Below, in pieces: positions 30,687 to 37,492 of a stretch of DNA of 37,492 nucleotides. Both the position numbers and the translations under genes were made by a program. Position 1 is the stretch's first letter. The number at the start of each line of letters is the position of its first letter. The stretch lies in contig CABSAN010000017.1 in the NCBI GenBank assembly GCA_902475785.1, positions 1-37,492 on the forward strand, read 5' to 3'. Source of the DNA: an uncultured Collinsella sp. Lineage in GTDB: Bacteria > Actinomycetota > Coriobacteriia > Coriobacteriales > Coriobacteriaceae. Under the pieces are notes generated by a model. The model saw only the letters and a program-made list of their open reading frames with translations. It was not told where the DNA came from and did not search any database.

Positions 30687-30947
30687 CTATTGGTTGCGTT
30701 TGATGTGCAGGCCAAGGCACGTCAGCCCTGCTCCCACCGTGGCGGCGCCTGTCGCAATGAGTTGCCGGGTGTCGCTCGTCTGAGCGAGCGGCTCGTGACG
30801 GCTGTCGCGATTAAGGCCCGAAAGGTCGACGGTCACTTCTGTGGCCGACTGCGCTTGCTCTTGTTGAGCAAAGGCCATGGCAGGCGCCGACGCCAAGATG
30901 CCGACGATGGCGGCCAGTGCGATCGCCTTAGGACGTGGCGTGCGCAC
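30687..30947 (-). CDS. Small secreted, C-terminally anchored protein (LAQTS sorting-like motif)
   Basis: This 86-residue protein has a signal peptide (AIALAAIVGILASAPAMAFA), a short mature part (QQEQAQSATEVTVDLSGLNR), then LAQTSD, a hydrophobic helix (IATGAATVGAGLTCLGLHI) and KRNQ. This copies the plan of sortase substrates; LAQTS would be a variant of LPxTG/LAxTG. The frame extends to 31013, but GTG 30947 gives a normal signal peptide and overlaps the upstream gene's end by 20 nt, showing coupling. No sortase is in the window. The mature protein is very short for a surface protein. Confidence 0.72.
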   Translation of the reverse strand: MRTPRPKAIALAAIVGILASAPAMAFAQQEQAQSATEVTVDLSGLNRDSRHEPLAQTSDTRQLIATGAATVGAGLTCLGLHIKRNQ

Positions 30948-31530
30948 CGGGCTCGACCGTCCAGGTGATGCTTGCCACTTGATCTCCCGTACCGCCGGCG
31001 TGGTAGATGTCACGCGTGACGCGGGCGACGTGGCCGCTCACATTGAGCTTGATTTTGTCCGTTCCGTCGGCAACGCCCTTGTACTTAATGTCGAAGCTTA
31101 CGTCTTTGGAAAGATCGAGGCCCGTAGTCTGAGTCGCCGAGCTGGCATCCTTTTCTGCCTTATCGGGGCCAACCTTAAAATCGATGGAGTTCTGGGCCGA
31201 GCCCGTCTTTGCGTCTGCAACGATTGTCCAGTCGTTCTTGGCCGTGACCTTCATGTTAGTGACGTGGATACCATATGCCGAGAGGTTGTCGATGGTAATC
31301 GTCTTGTCGGAGGGTCCTACAAGCGTTCCGTCGGCTTGGGCGGCAAAGGGGATGACCGTTGGCGCCTTAAACGAAACATTGCTAATGTCGGCCTTCACCG
31401 TCACATCGGTGGTTCCAACGCGCACCTCTGCCATGGCCGCCGTTGGCGCGGCGCCCATCGCAAGTGCGAGCGTAAGCCCTGCGCCCACGGCGAGTGCCCT
31501 GGCTCCGCTTAGGTTCATGGGTGTGTTCAT
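30928..31530 (-). CDS. Secreted beta-rich surface protein, unknown
   Basis: This 200-residue protein has a signal peptide (about 1-34; LAVGAGLTLALAMGAAPTAAMAE). The mature part is Thr/Asp/Val-rich and beta-like (VSFKAPTVIPFAAQADGTLV, ITIDNLSAYGIHVTNMKVTA, VSFDIKYKGVADGT). The pattern 'P.VIPFA..ADGT....' recalls camelysin/WxL-like surface proteins of Gram-positives but is not diagnostic. No anchor is present. Its ATG has AGAAAGGATCG before it. An inverted repeat (TCACGGA/TCCGTGA) lies at 31550-31568, 20 bp upstream. It overlaps the small anchored protein gene by 20 nt. Confidence 0.8.
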   Translation of the reverse strand: MNTPMNLSGARALAVGAGLTLALAMGAAPTAAMAEVRVGTTDVTVKADISNVSFKAPTVIPFAAQADGTLVGPSDKTITIDNLSAYGIHVTNMKVTAKNDWTIVADAKTGSAQNSIDFKVGPDKAEKDASSATQTTGLDLSKDVSFDIKYKGVADGTDKIKLNVSGHVARVTRDIYHAGGTGDQVASITWTVEPGAHATS

Positions 31531-31549
31531 AATCGATCCTTTCTACTCG

Positions 31550-31568
31550 TCACGGACTGTTTCCGTGA
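31550..31568. promoter_or_regulatory. Inverted repeat within the surface operon
   Basis: TCACGGA-ctgtt-TCCGTGA lies in the 87-bp gap between the 169-aa and 200-aa genes, 10 bp before the ribosome site. It could be an mRNA hairpin that sets the ratio of the two products or a regulator site. Confidence 0.4.
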
Positions 31569-31617
31569 TGGTTGGACGAATGGGGACAGGGTGCGGCCCC
31601 TGCGAGCGCGTCGGCCA

Positions 31618-32127
31618 CTAGCCTTCTGCCTGGGCCACCCGCACTTTGACGCGCGTCGGATTGCCGTGGGTGTCGTAGGTCTTGGCATCGAGTGCCTGAA
31701 TCTCGATATATGCCTCGCCTTCTTGGATATCGCCGGCGGGGCAGGTCTCAACCGTCTTGCCGGCTTCGACCACACCGGACTCATAGATGGTCTCGTCGTT
31801 TTGAATCACGCGGAAGCGCTGGGGAAACTTGTTGTCTTGGACGTTTTGCACGTTGACGCGCAACTTGCCGCCTTCCTGCAACTGTGCGACCGGCGCGACC
31901 GAGATCGTCATCATGTTGTCGCGGACGATGGCGTCGAGCTCACCCTGGATTTCTTGGCGCGATTTACCCTCTGCCGTCGTGATCGAGGCGCCCGCTTCGG
32001 GCACGGGCTGCGACTGCCAGGCGTATAGCCCTACGGCGATGAGGGCGCAGACGATAGCCAGGCAGACAACGACGAGTTTCTTGCGACGCCCCAGTCCTGC
32101 AAGGCGGGACGGGTTCTTCGCACTCAT
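31618..32127 (-). CDS. Single-pass membrane protein with extracellular beta domain, unknown
   Basis: This is a 169-residue protein. Residues about 15-40 form one membrane helix after a basic start (RLAGLGRRKKLVVVCLAIVCALIAVGLYAW), so the rest lies outside. The outer part reads like a small beta sandwich (ISVAPVAQLQEGGKLRVNVQNV, RFRVIQNDETIYESGVVEAGKTVE, AYIEIQALDAKTYDTHGNP). Such a protein could hold or present the secreted partners. Its ATG overlaps the stop of the preceding 98-aa gene by 4 nt (ATGA). No family is recognised with certainty. Confidence 0.82.
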   Translation of the reverse strand: MSAKNPSRLAGLGRRKKLVVVCLAIVCALIAVGLYAWQSQPVPEAGASITTAEGKSRQEIQGELDAIVRDNMMTISVAPVAQLQEGGKLRVNVQNVQDNKFPQRFRVIQNDETIYESGVVEAGKTVETCPAGDIQEGEAYIEIQALDAKTYDTHGNPTRVKVRVAQAEG

Positions 32128-32420
32128 GCGGCGTCCTTGGTGGTATAGACGCGTGCGAACGTGGACGGGCCCGCTCCAAAGAGCATGTGAAGCATCAGGC
32201 GGCGCGAGTAGATGAGCTCGTCGAAGTCGTGAGGAAGCTCGATGTTGTGGATACGCGCGATGTGGTGGGCGAGCGCCGAGAACGACTCGGGGTCGCAGAT
32301 AACATCGGTGGTGACGTGGTAGACCGCCGTATCGGGGAACGCCTCTTCGTCGAAAGGCAGGAGATAGGGATCGTCGTCGACCTCGATGGCGACGCCGTAC
32401 TGGGGCCAGTAATATGCCAT
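32124..32420 (-). CDS. Small cytoplasmic protein, first gene of the surface operon, unknown
   Basis: This is a 98-residue acidic protein without a signal peptide or membrane helix (YGVAIEVDDDPYLLPFDEEAF; FDELIYSRRLMLHMLFGAG). GGGAGG lies just before the ATG. It is translationally coupled by ATGA to the next membrane protein gene, so it may regulate or assist the surface operon. No family is recognised. Confidence 0.78.
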   Translation of the reverse strand: MAYYWPQYGVAIEVDDDPYLLPFDEEAFPDTAVYHVTTDVICDPESFSALAHHIARIHNIELPHDFDELIYSRRLMLHMLFGAGPSTFARVYTTKDAA

Positions 32421-32766
32421 GGGAACCTCCCTGCTTCTGGGGCCAAAACTTCCATTGGCTTTGGCTGTTGATGCCGACCGTATCAGTCACTACTTGACCA
32501 ATTTCTGACCAAATGCTTGACGGATTGACATCTCCGCAGGTAAAAGATGGTAAAAACTACTTCAACTTTTTTCGAACGACAATTGCGTGGTCGCTGGCGG
32601 TAAGGCGACATGTGTCAAAAGCATCGTCTGCCGAGGAAACCTTGCCGCTCGCCGAATTGCACGAACGTAAAAATCGCCAATTATGGAGATGGTCTCGAAC
32701 ACGTCGACAAAACGATGCGGTAACATCTCCCTGCAAACACTGTAGTTAGCTAAAGGGGGAGTTCGC
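32421..32766. promoter_or_regulatory. Divergent intergenic region between surface operon and lactate cluster
   Basis: No gene was seen in these 346 bp. TGACCAA is repeated at 32495-32501 and 32506-32512, 11 bp apart (one helical turn), a candidate site for a regulator of the surface operon. On the plus strand TTGCAC (32657-32662) with AATTAT 16 bp on is a weak promoter candidate for the lactate operon. Confidence 0.4.
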
Positions 32767-34368
32767 GTGTCTGCAACCATCAAACCCTTCACCGACGAGT
32801 TCGAAGAGTATGGTCGCGATGAGTCTCGCACATCGGGCGAGGCCTCGAGCATCTCGTTTCCGACAACGGAGGACGAGGTCCGCGCCATTTTGAAAAAGCT
32901 CCATGCCGAGCGTGCCCCGGTGACGGTTCAGGGCGCCCGGACCGGTCTTGCCGCCGGCGCCGTGCCTCATGGCGGTCACATTCTCAATACTTCCCGCATG
33001 AATCGCTACCTAGGCATTCGCCGCGATGAGAAGGGCCGCTTTCTTTTGCGTGTGGCGCCCGGCGTCGTGCTGTCTGAGCTGCGCAAGCAACTGGGCAAGA
33101 AAGTTCTGCCGACTGCCGGCTGGGACCAGGCATCGCTTGAGGTCTACGAGGAATTCCAGGAAGCTTCCGAGCAATTCTTTCCTACCGATCCCACCGAGGC
33201 ATCTGCCTGCCTGGGCGGTATGGCGGCATGCAACGCTTCCGGTGCCCGTAGCTACGCTTACGGCCCCATGCGCCCTCACGTCACGGGCCTTCATGTCGCG
33301 CTGACCGATGGCGACCTGCTCGAGCTTCACCGTGGCGAGGTTTTTGCACAGGGTCGTCGCCTTTCGCTCGTCACGGTGCAGGGCCGCACGCTCGAGCTCG
33401 ACCTTCCCGACTACACCATGCCCAAGACCAAAAATGCTTCGGGCTATTTCGTTGCTGACGATATGGATGCCATCGATCTGTTTATCGGTGCGTGTGGCAC
33501 GCTCGGCGTCATCACCGAGCTCGAGATTGCCCTACAGGCGGCGCCTGCGGTCGTTTGGGGCGTGAGCTGCTTCTTTGACAACGAAGACAAGGCCGTGTCC
33601 TTCACCGATTCCGTGCGTCCCGTCCTGTCCCACGCGGCTGCCATCGAATATTTCGATGCGGGCGCCCTGGATATCCTGCGTCGTCAGCGTGAGCAGTCGA
33701 CCGCGTTCGCCTCGCTGCCGGCGCTCGACAAAGACGCCAAGGTCTGTGTCTACGTGGAGCTCGACTGCGACGACGAAGCCCAGGCGACTGAGGAGCTGTA
33801 TCACTTGGGGTGGATACTGGAGCTTGCGGGCGGAAGCGACGATGCGACATGGGTCGCGCGCACCGAGGTCGATCGCGAGTGTCAGCGATTCTTCCGCCAT
33901 GCGGTGCCCGAGAGCGTCAACATGCTCATCGACGAGCGTCGCCGCACGGATCCCACCATCACCAAACTGGGTTCGGACATGTCGGTGCCCAACGCGCGCT
34001 TGGCCGATGTCATCGACCTTTATCGCAGCACGTTGGCCGAAAGTGGGCTTGAATCTGCCGCCTGGGGGCACATCGGTAACAACCATCTGCATGTGAACAT
34101 TCTGCCGCGCGATGCGCAGGATTACCGCCGCGGCGGAGAACTCTTTGCCCAGTGGGCTTCCGAGGTCACGGCCATGGGTGGCGCCGTCTCCGCCGAACAC
34201 GGCGTCGGCAAGATCAAGGCGGGCTTCTTGGAGACGATGTACGGTCACGAGGCCATGGTCGAGTCGGCGCGGCTCAAGCTCCAGCTCGATCCTGCCGGGC
34301 AGCTGGGTCGCGGTAACCTGTTTTCGGAGAAGCTCTTGGATGAGCTCGTCCAGAAAGGGGGCGCGTGA
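32767..34368 (+). CDS. FAD-linked lactate (2-hydroxyacid) dehydrogenase, LctD/GlcD type
   Basis: This is a 533-residue flavoprotein. The N-terminal FAD-binding 4 domain (about 25-225) has VQGARTGLAAGAVPHGGHIL, ASACLGGMAACNASGARSYAYG and GYFVADDMDAIDLFIGACGTLGVITELEIAL. The C-terminal FAD-oxidase domain carries WGHIGNNHLHVNILP and AVSAEHGVGKIK. Next to etfB and a ferredoxin-fused etfA, it matches the LctD subunit of the electron-confurcating lactate dehydrogenase that oxidises lactate with NAD+ while consuming reduced ferredoxin (known from Acetobacterium). Start GTG 32767 with AAAGGGGGAG. No permease or racemase gene is seen in the window. Glycolate or another 2-hydroxyacid remains possible. 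Confidence 0.9.
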   Translation: MSATIKPFTDEFEEYGRDESRTSGEASSISFPTTEDEVRAILKKLHAERAPVTVQGARTGLAAGAVPHGGHILNTSRMNRYLGIRRDEKGRFLLRVAPGVVLSELRKQLGKKVLPTAGWDQASLEVYEEFQEASEQFFPTDPTEASACLGGMAACNASGARSYAYGPMRPHVTGLHVALTDGDLLELHRGEVFAQGRRLSLVTVQGRTLELDLPDYTMPKTKNASGYFVADDMDAIDLFIGACGTLGVITELEIALQAAPAVVWGVSCFFDNEDKAVSFTDSVRPVLSHAAAIEYFDAGALDILRRQREQSTAFASLPALDKDAKVCVYVELDCDDEAQATEELYHLGWILELAGGSDDATWVARTEVDRECQRFFRHAVPESVNMLIDERRRTDPTITKLGSDMSVPNARLADVIDLYRSTLAESGLESAAWGHIGNNHLHVNILPRDAQDYRRGGELFAQWASEVTAMGGAVSAEHGVGKIKAGFLETMYGHEAMVESARLKLQLDPAGQLGRGNLFSEKLLDELVQKGGA

Positions 34369-34370
34369 AG

Positions 34371-35186
34371 ATGAGCGATTTCCATATGGTGGTGTGCGTC
34401 AAGGCAGTGCCGGGCAGCACCGAGGTCAAGATGGACCCCAAGACCAATACCATCGTGCGCGATGGCAAGCAGGCGGTCATTAACCCGTTCGATGCGAGCG
34501 CTTTGGAATGCGCGCTGGCGCTGAAGGATGACTTTATCGGCTTTGGCATGGACGTGCGCGTAACGGTGGTGTCGATGGGCATCCCCGCGACCGAATCGCT
34601 ATTGCGCGACTGCATCGCCCGAGGCGCCGATGACGCACTGCTGCTGACCGACCGCGCCTTTGCAGGTGCCGATACCCTGGCAACCACCTATGCCCTCAAG
34701 TGCGGCATCGAGGCACTCGACGAGGATTTCGACCTGCTCATCTGCGGCAAGATGGCGGTGGACGGCGATACGGCCCAGATTGGTCCCGAGCTTGCCGGTG
34801 CCTTTGAGATTCCCTGCGTGACCGACGTGAGCTGCGTGCAGAGCGCGGGCTTTACGACCTGTGGTTCACTGGCGCTTGTTCACGGCTGCGATGCCGGCGA
34901 GGAGACGGTCTATCTTGAGATGCCGTGCGCGATGACGACCGCCAAGGAGATTGGCCAACTGCGCATGCCGAGCATTGCCGGTATTCGTGCGGCCGAGGAG
35001 GCGGATGTACGCGTGGTCAACGCTGCCGACGTGCATGCCGACCCCGCGCGCTGCGGCCTTGCCGGCTCGCCGACACAGGTCGTGCGATCGTTTGTGCCCG
35101 ACCGCGACCAAACGTGCGAGGCCGTTGACGGAACGGCGCCCGAGCAGGCGGCAAAACTTGCCAAGATCATCGAGGGGATGGCATAG
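34371..35186 (+). CDS. etfB: Electron transfer flavoprotein beta subunit
   Basis: This 271-residue protein has the EtfB fold: VVCVKAVPGSTEVKMDPKTN at the start, INPFDASALECALALKD, VVSMGIPATESLLRDCIARGADDALLLTD and DLLICGKMAVDGDTAQIGPELAGAF (nucleotide/FAD-binding loop). In bifurcating EtfAB this subunit holds the flavin that splits or joins electrons with NAD+. ATG 34371 is preferred to GTG 34365 because GGGGG lies 9 bp before it; either start nearly touches the dehydrogenase stop (34368). It is the middle gene of the lactate cluster. Confidence 0.93.
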   Translation: MSDFHMVVCVKAVPGSTEVKMDPKTNTIVRDGKQAVINPFDASALECALALKDDFIGFGMDVRVTVVSMGIPATESLLRDCIARGADDALLLTDRAFAGADTLATTYALKCGIEALDEDFDLLICGKMAVDGDTAQIGPELAGAFEIPCVTDVSCVQSAGFTTCGSLALVHGCDAGEETVYLEMPCAMTTAKEIGQLRMPSIAGIRAAEEADVRVVNAADVHADPARCGLAGSPTQVVRSFVPDRDQTCEAVDGTAPEQAAKLAKIIEGMA

Positions 35187-36392
35187 ATGAGCGGACTGAT
35201 TATCGATAGCGAAGCCTGTATCGGCTGCGGTCGCTGCGTTCGCGCCTGTGCCTCGGGCGGCATCGTAGTGGAAGGCGAGCGGCCCAACCGTTGCGCCCGC
35301 GTAACCGACGGCTGCATCCTATGCGGCGGGTGCGTTGACGCCTGCCCTGTCAACGCTATCTCGATCGAGCGTGACGAGGCCGCTGGCGCGGTGGACCTTG
35401 ATGCATATCGAGGCATTTGGGTATTCGTGCAGACCGACGAGCACGATACGGTGACTCCCGTTGCCTATGAGCTCATGGGCAAGGGCCGCGAGCTTGCCGA
35501 TGCTCGCGGCTGCCGTCTGGTGGCGCTGGTCGGTATGGGCCCCGAGGGCTCTCTCGGTGACCTGGAGCGTTTGGTCTGCGCCGGTGCAGACGAGGTCCTG
35601 GTCTGTCGCGACGAGCGTCTGCGCCAGAACGATGCGGAGGTTTACGCGCGTCTCATCTGCGATTTGGTAGCCGAGCGTAAGCCCGAAGCCATTCTGTACG
35701 GTGCGACCGCCTTTGGCCGCGAGCTGGCGCCTGGCGTTGCCGTGCGTTTGCAGACGGGCCTTACGGCTGACTGCACCGTACTTTCGATGGATACGGAGAC
35801 GAGGCTGCTGCAACAGACGCGTCCGGCGTTTGGCGGCAACCTGATGGCCACCATCGTCTGCCCCAATCATCGTCCCCAGATGGCAACGGTGCGTCCCGGC
35901 ATCTTTAAGGCGTCCGACTTTGACTACGGCCGCTCCGGCACGATCACCCAGATATCACTTGCGGATGATGCTAAGGCTCGTGTCGAGATCTCGATTTCCG
36001 CCGAGGAGTGGGGACAGCAGGCATCAATTGCCGATGCCGAGCGCCTGGTCGTGGTGGGTCGCGGCATTGGTTCCAAGAAAAACCTGCCGCTGATGCGAAG
36101 GCTCGCCGAGGCCCTGGGAGCCGAGCTTGGCTGCACGCGACCTGTCGTGGAGGCCGGCTGGTTGGAGTATCGCCATCAGATTGGTCAGACGGGCGTATCG
36201 GTTTCGCCCAAGCTTCTCGTGAGTATCGGTGTTTCGGGCGCCATCCAGCATCTTGCCGGCATCGGTGGGGCGGAGTGCATTATCGCCATCAACGAGGACC
36301 CGGATGCCCCCATCTTTGGTGCTGCCCAGTACAAGGTTGTCGGCGATGCCGTCGAGGTCGTCGAGGAGCTGCTGGCCCAACTTGAGCGCTAG
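35187..36392 (+). CDS. etfA: Electron transfer flavoprotein alpha subunit with N-terminal ferredoxin domain
   Basis: This is a 401-residue protein. Residues about 8-62 carry two [4Fe-4S] motifs (CIGCGRCVRACASGG and CILCGGCVDACPVNA; the first keeps CxxCxxCxxxC but has Ala-Ser where CP is usual). Then comes the EtfA N-domain (VALVGMGPEGSLGDLERLVCAGADEVLV) and the C-terminal FAD domain with VVVGRGIGSKKNLPL, GQTGVSVSPKLLVSIGVSGAIQHLAG and CIIAINEDPDAPIFGAAQY. The ferredoxin fusion is typical of LctC-type, electron-confurcating complexes. ATG directly follows the etfB stop. Its stop codon overlaps the convergent HD-domain gene. Confidence 0.94.
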   Translation: MSGLIIDSEACIGCGRCVRACASGGIVVEGERPNRCARVTDGCILCGGCVDACPVNAISIERDEAAGAVDLDAYRGIWVFVQTDEHDTVTPVAYELMGKGRELADARGCRLVALVGMGPEGSLGDLERLVCAGADEVLVCRDERLRQNDAEVYARLICDLVAERKPEAILYGATAFGRELAPGVAVRLQTGLTADCTVLSMDTETRLLQQTRPAFGGNLMATIVCPNHRPQMATVRPGIFKASDFDYGRSGTITQISLADDAKARVEISISAEEWGQQASIADAERLVVVGRGIGSKKNLPLMRRLAEALGAELGCTRPVVEAGWLEYRHQIGQTGVSVSPKLLVSIGVSGAIQHLAGIGGAECIIAINEDPDAPIFGAAQYKVVGDAVEVVEELLAQLER

Positions 36393-37201
36393 GCGCGCGC
36401 CAGCCAGTCGCGCATCTCGTCCTTTAGGCGCTCCCAGGTCGCTTGCGTGGCGGGATCGGTAAAGGGGCGCGCAATGCCAAAGGGCGCATCGAGCAGGCGG
36501 TAGATATCGCCCTGCTCGCGCGCCAGCGCGCGGCTCGCTGGATAGACGAGCTCAAACATAAAGCAGATGAGTCCCACCAGGTAGTCTGCGGGCTCGTTGC
36601 GTTCATCGCGTGCGACGCAGCGGCGCTCGTCAAAGGCAGCGAGAGCCGGTGTCGAGAACCGGCTGGCGAGAAATGTGTCCTTATCAACCTTGAGGATGGT
36701 GTCGACGGTGCTGTCGGCGATGGTGCGCATAATGTCGATTTTGTCGCCATCGCGCACGATATCGCAGAAGCGCCGTGTACGCTCGTCGAGTTGTGCCGGC
36801 AGGCGAAAGTCGCTGTGATAGGCGATGCTCGCGCGGATGAGCTCGTCGTGCTCGTCGGTCTCGATAAAATCTCGGATGCTTGTTGTGGCAGGCGCGTCGT
36901 CGGGGTTCTCGCCAAAGAGGACCCCGACGCCCAACGCTGCGTGGCTCATACTCTCGGCGTCCTTAAAGGTGTCCCAGCGCCGCAACTGTTCAAAGCGTCC
37001 CATATCGTGTAACAGGCCGCAAAGCCAGGCCAGGTCAATATCCTCTGTCGACCAGCTCTGCTCGCGCGCCACGGCATCGCATGCCTCGGCAACGTGGTAC
37101 GTATGCTCGATTTTGAGCGCGATACGTGGATTGGCGGCATCGTAAGCATCGGTATAGCGTTTGAAGGCCGCGGTCGCCCGGCCCCGGTCGATAGCTGTCA
37201 T
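36389..37201 (-). CDS. HD-domain phosphohydrolase-like protein
   Basis: This 270-residue cytoplasmic protein has metal-binding HD motifs: KIEHTYHVAEACDAVA, LCGLLHDMGRFEQL (the HD), SHAALGVGVLF, RASIAYHSDFRLP and RFCDIVRDGDKIDIM. This is the pattern of an HD hydrolase acting on nucleotides or phosphate esters; the substrate is unknown. AGGAAG lies before ATG 37201. Its TAG stop overlaps the etfA stop by 3 bases on the opposite strand, so there is no terminator between them. It is divergent from the azlC-like gene. Confidence 0.9.
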   Translation of the reverse strand: MTAIDRGRATAAFKRYTDAYDAANPRIALKIEHTYHVAEACDAVAREQSWSTEDIDLAWLCGLLHDMGRFEQLRRWDTFKDAESMSHAALGVGVLFGENPDDAPATTSIRDFIETDEHDELIRASIAYHSDFRLPAQLDERTRRFCDIVRDGDKIDIMRTIADSTVDTILKVDKDTFLASRFSTPALAAFDERRCVARDERNEPADYLVGLICFMFELVYPASRALAREQGDIYRLLDAPFGIARPFTDPATQATWERLKDEMRDWLARA

Positions 37202-37232
37202 AATGACTTCCTAAAAAGCTGTGTCTTTCGAT

Positions 37233-37268
37233 CCGGTGGCAATTGTAGGTGAACTCGGTTGCCACCGG
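37233..37268. promoter_or_regulatory. 10-bp inverted repeat in divergent HD/azlC-like region
   Basis: CCGGTGGCAA / TTGCCACCGG is perfect, with a 16-nt spacer. It lies 31 bp from the HD start and 60 bp from the azlC-like start: a candidate operator or leader hairpin. Confidence 0.5.
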
Positions 37269-37328
37269 GCGATGATTCTGCCGCGTCGTTGAATGCGGCT
37301 CGGAAATCTTGTCGGGACGAGGAACGCT

Positions 37329-37492
37329 ATGGTGCTCAAAATCGTTAAAACCGTCTGGCCGGTGATGCTTACCTATGTTGCGATAGGCGCGCCGTGCGGA
37401 ATGATTATGGCGCAGACGGGAATGGAGCCCTGGATGGTTTTTGCTCTGAGCAGCACGTTTGTGACGGGTAGCGGCCAGTTTATGGTCTGCAA
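37329..37492 (+). CDS. azlC: AzlC-family branched-chain amino acid exporter subunit, partial (cut by window end)
   Basis: The visible 54 residues read MVLKIVKTVWPVMLTYVAIG, PCGMIMAQTGMEPWMVFALS and FVTGSGQFMVC: two membrane helices with the G-SGQF motif typical of AzlC near the first re-entrant region (usually GSAQF). AzlC with AzlD exports branched-chain amino acids and analogues. GAGGAA lies 5 bp before the ATG. The rest of the gene, and any azlD, lies outside the window. Confidence 0.72.
   Translation, partial: MVLKIVKTVWPVMLTYVAIGAPCGMIMAQTGMEPWMVFALSSTFVTGSGQFMVC

Overview
The window looks like chromosome from a Coriobacteriia-type anaerobe, most likely Collinsella or a close relative (inference). 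The DNA is GC-rich with strong third-position GC, starts are usually preceded by AGGAG or AGAAAGGATCG, and the gene set is that of an oxygen-sensitive fermenter: a rubredoxin-first rubrerythrin, an iron alcohol dehydrogenase with an aldehyde dehydrogenase, and a flavin-based lactate dehydrogenase/EtfAB cluster. No rRNA, tRNA, CRISPR array, transposase or phage module was seen.

Layout. 1-1.4 kb: an acidic protein with an RGG-rich tail, then terminators and a perfect 20-bp inverted repeat. 1.4-4.5 kb: pdxS-pdxT divergent from a MocR-type regulator (pdxR). 4.5-6.1 kb: a PD-(D/E)XK-like nuclease gene bracketed by two copies of a dispersed ~120-bp repeat; a third copy lies at 15.9 kb. 6.1-9.6 kb: rubrerythrin and the alcohol/aldehyde dehydrogenase pair. 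9.6-13.1 kb: a tiny hydrophobic toxin-like ORF, an apparently frameshifted HIRAN gene, a small acidic protein, a metallophosphoesterase and a DUF2130 coiled-coil protein. 13.1-22.7 kb: a Ski2-like helicase, then an RNA-modification-rich stretch (trmB, a Trm9-like methyltransferase, an XRE/DUF4097 membrane pair, elp3, a spermidine-synthase-like protein). 22.7-28.4 kb: a minus-strand operon of a TerB-N/TerB-C protein, a BrxD-like P-loop ATPase and an Lhr-like helicase. 28.4-32.4 kb: a DUF554 membrane protein and a five-gene secreted/cell-surface operon. 32.7-36.4 kb: FAD-linked lactate dehydrogenase, EtfB and ferredoxin-fused EtfA. The window ends with an HD-domain protein and the start of an azlC-like gene.

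The main candidates for undescribed biology are: (1) the repeat/nuclease unit, whose repeat ends carry stop codons in all three frames and supply the actual stops of two genes; (2) the TerB / BrxD-like / Lhr-like trio without any other BREX gene in view, a plausible defence or stress system; and (3) Elp3 close to a Trm9-like methyltransferase, which suggests an Elongator-type wobble-uridine pathway in a bacterium. The lactate cluster is most simply read as an electron-confurcating lactate oxidation complex.
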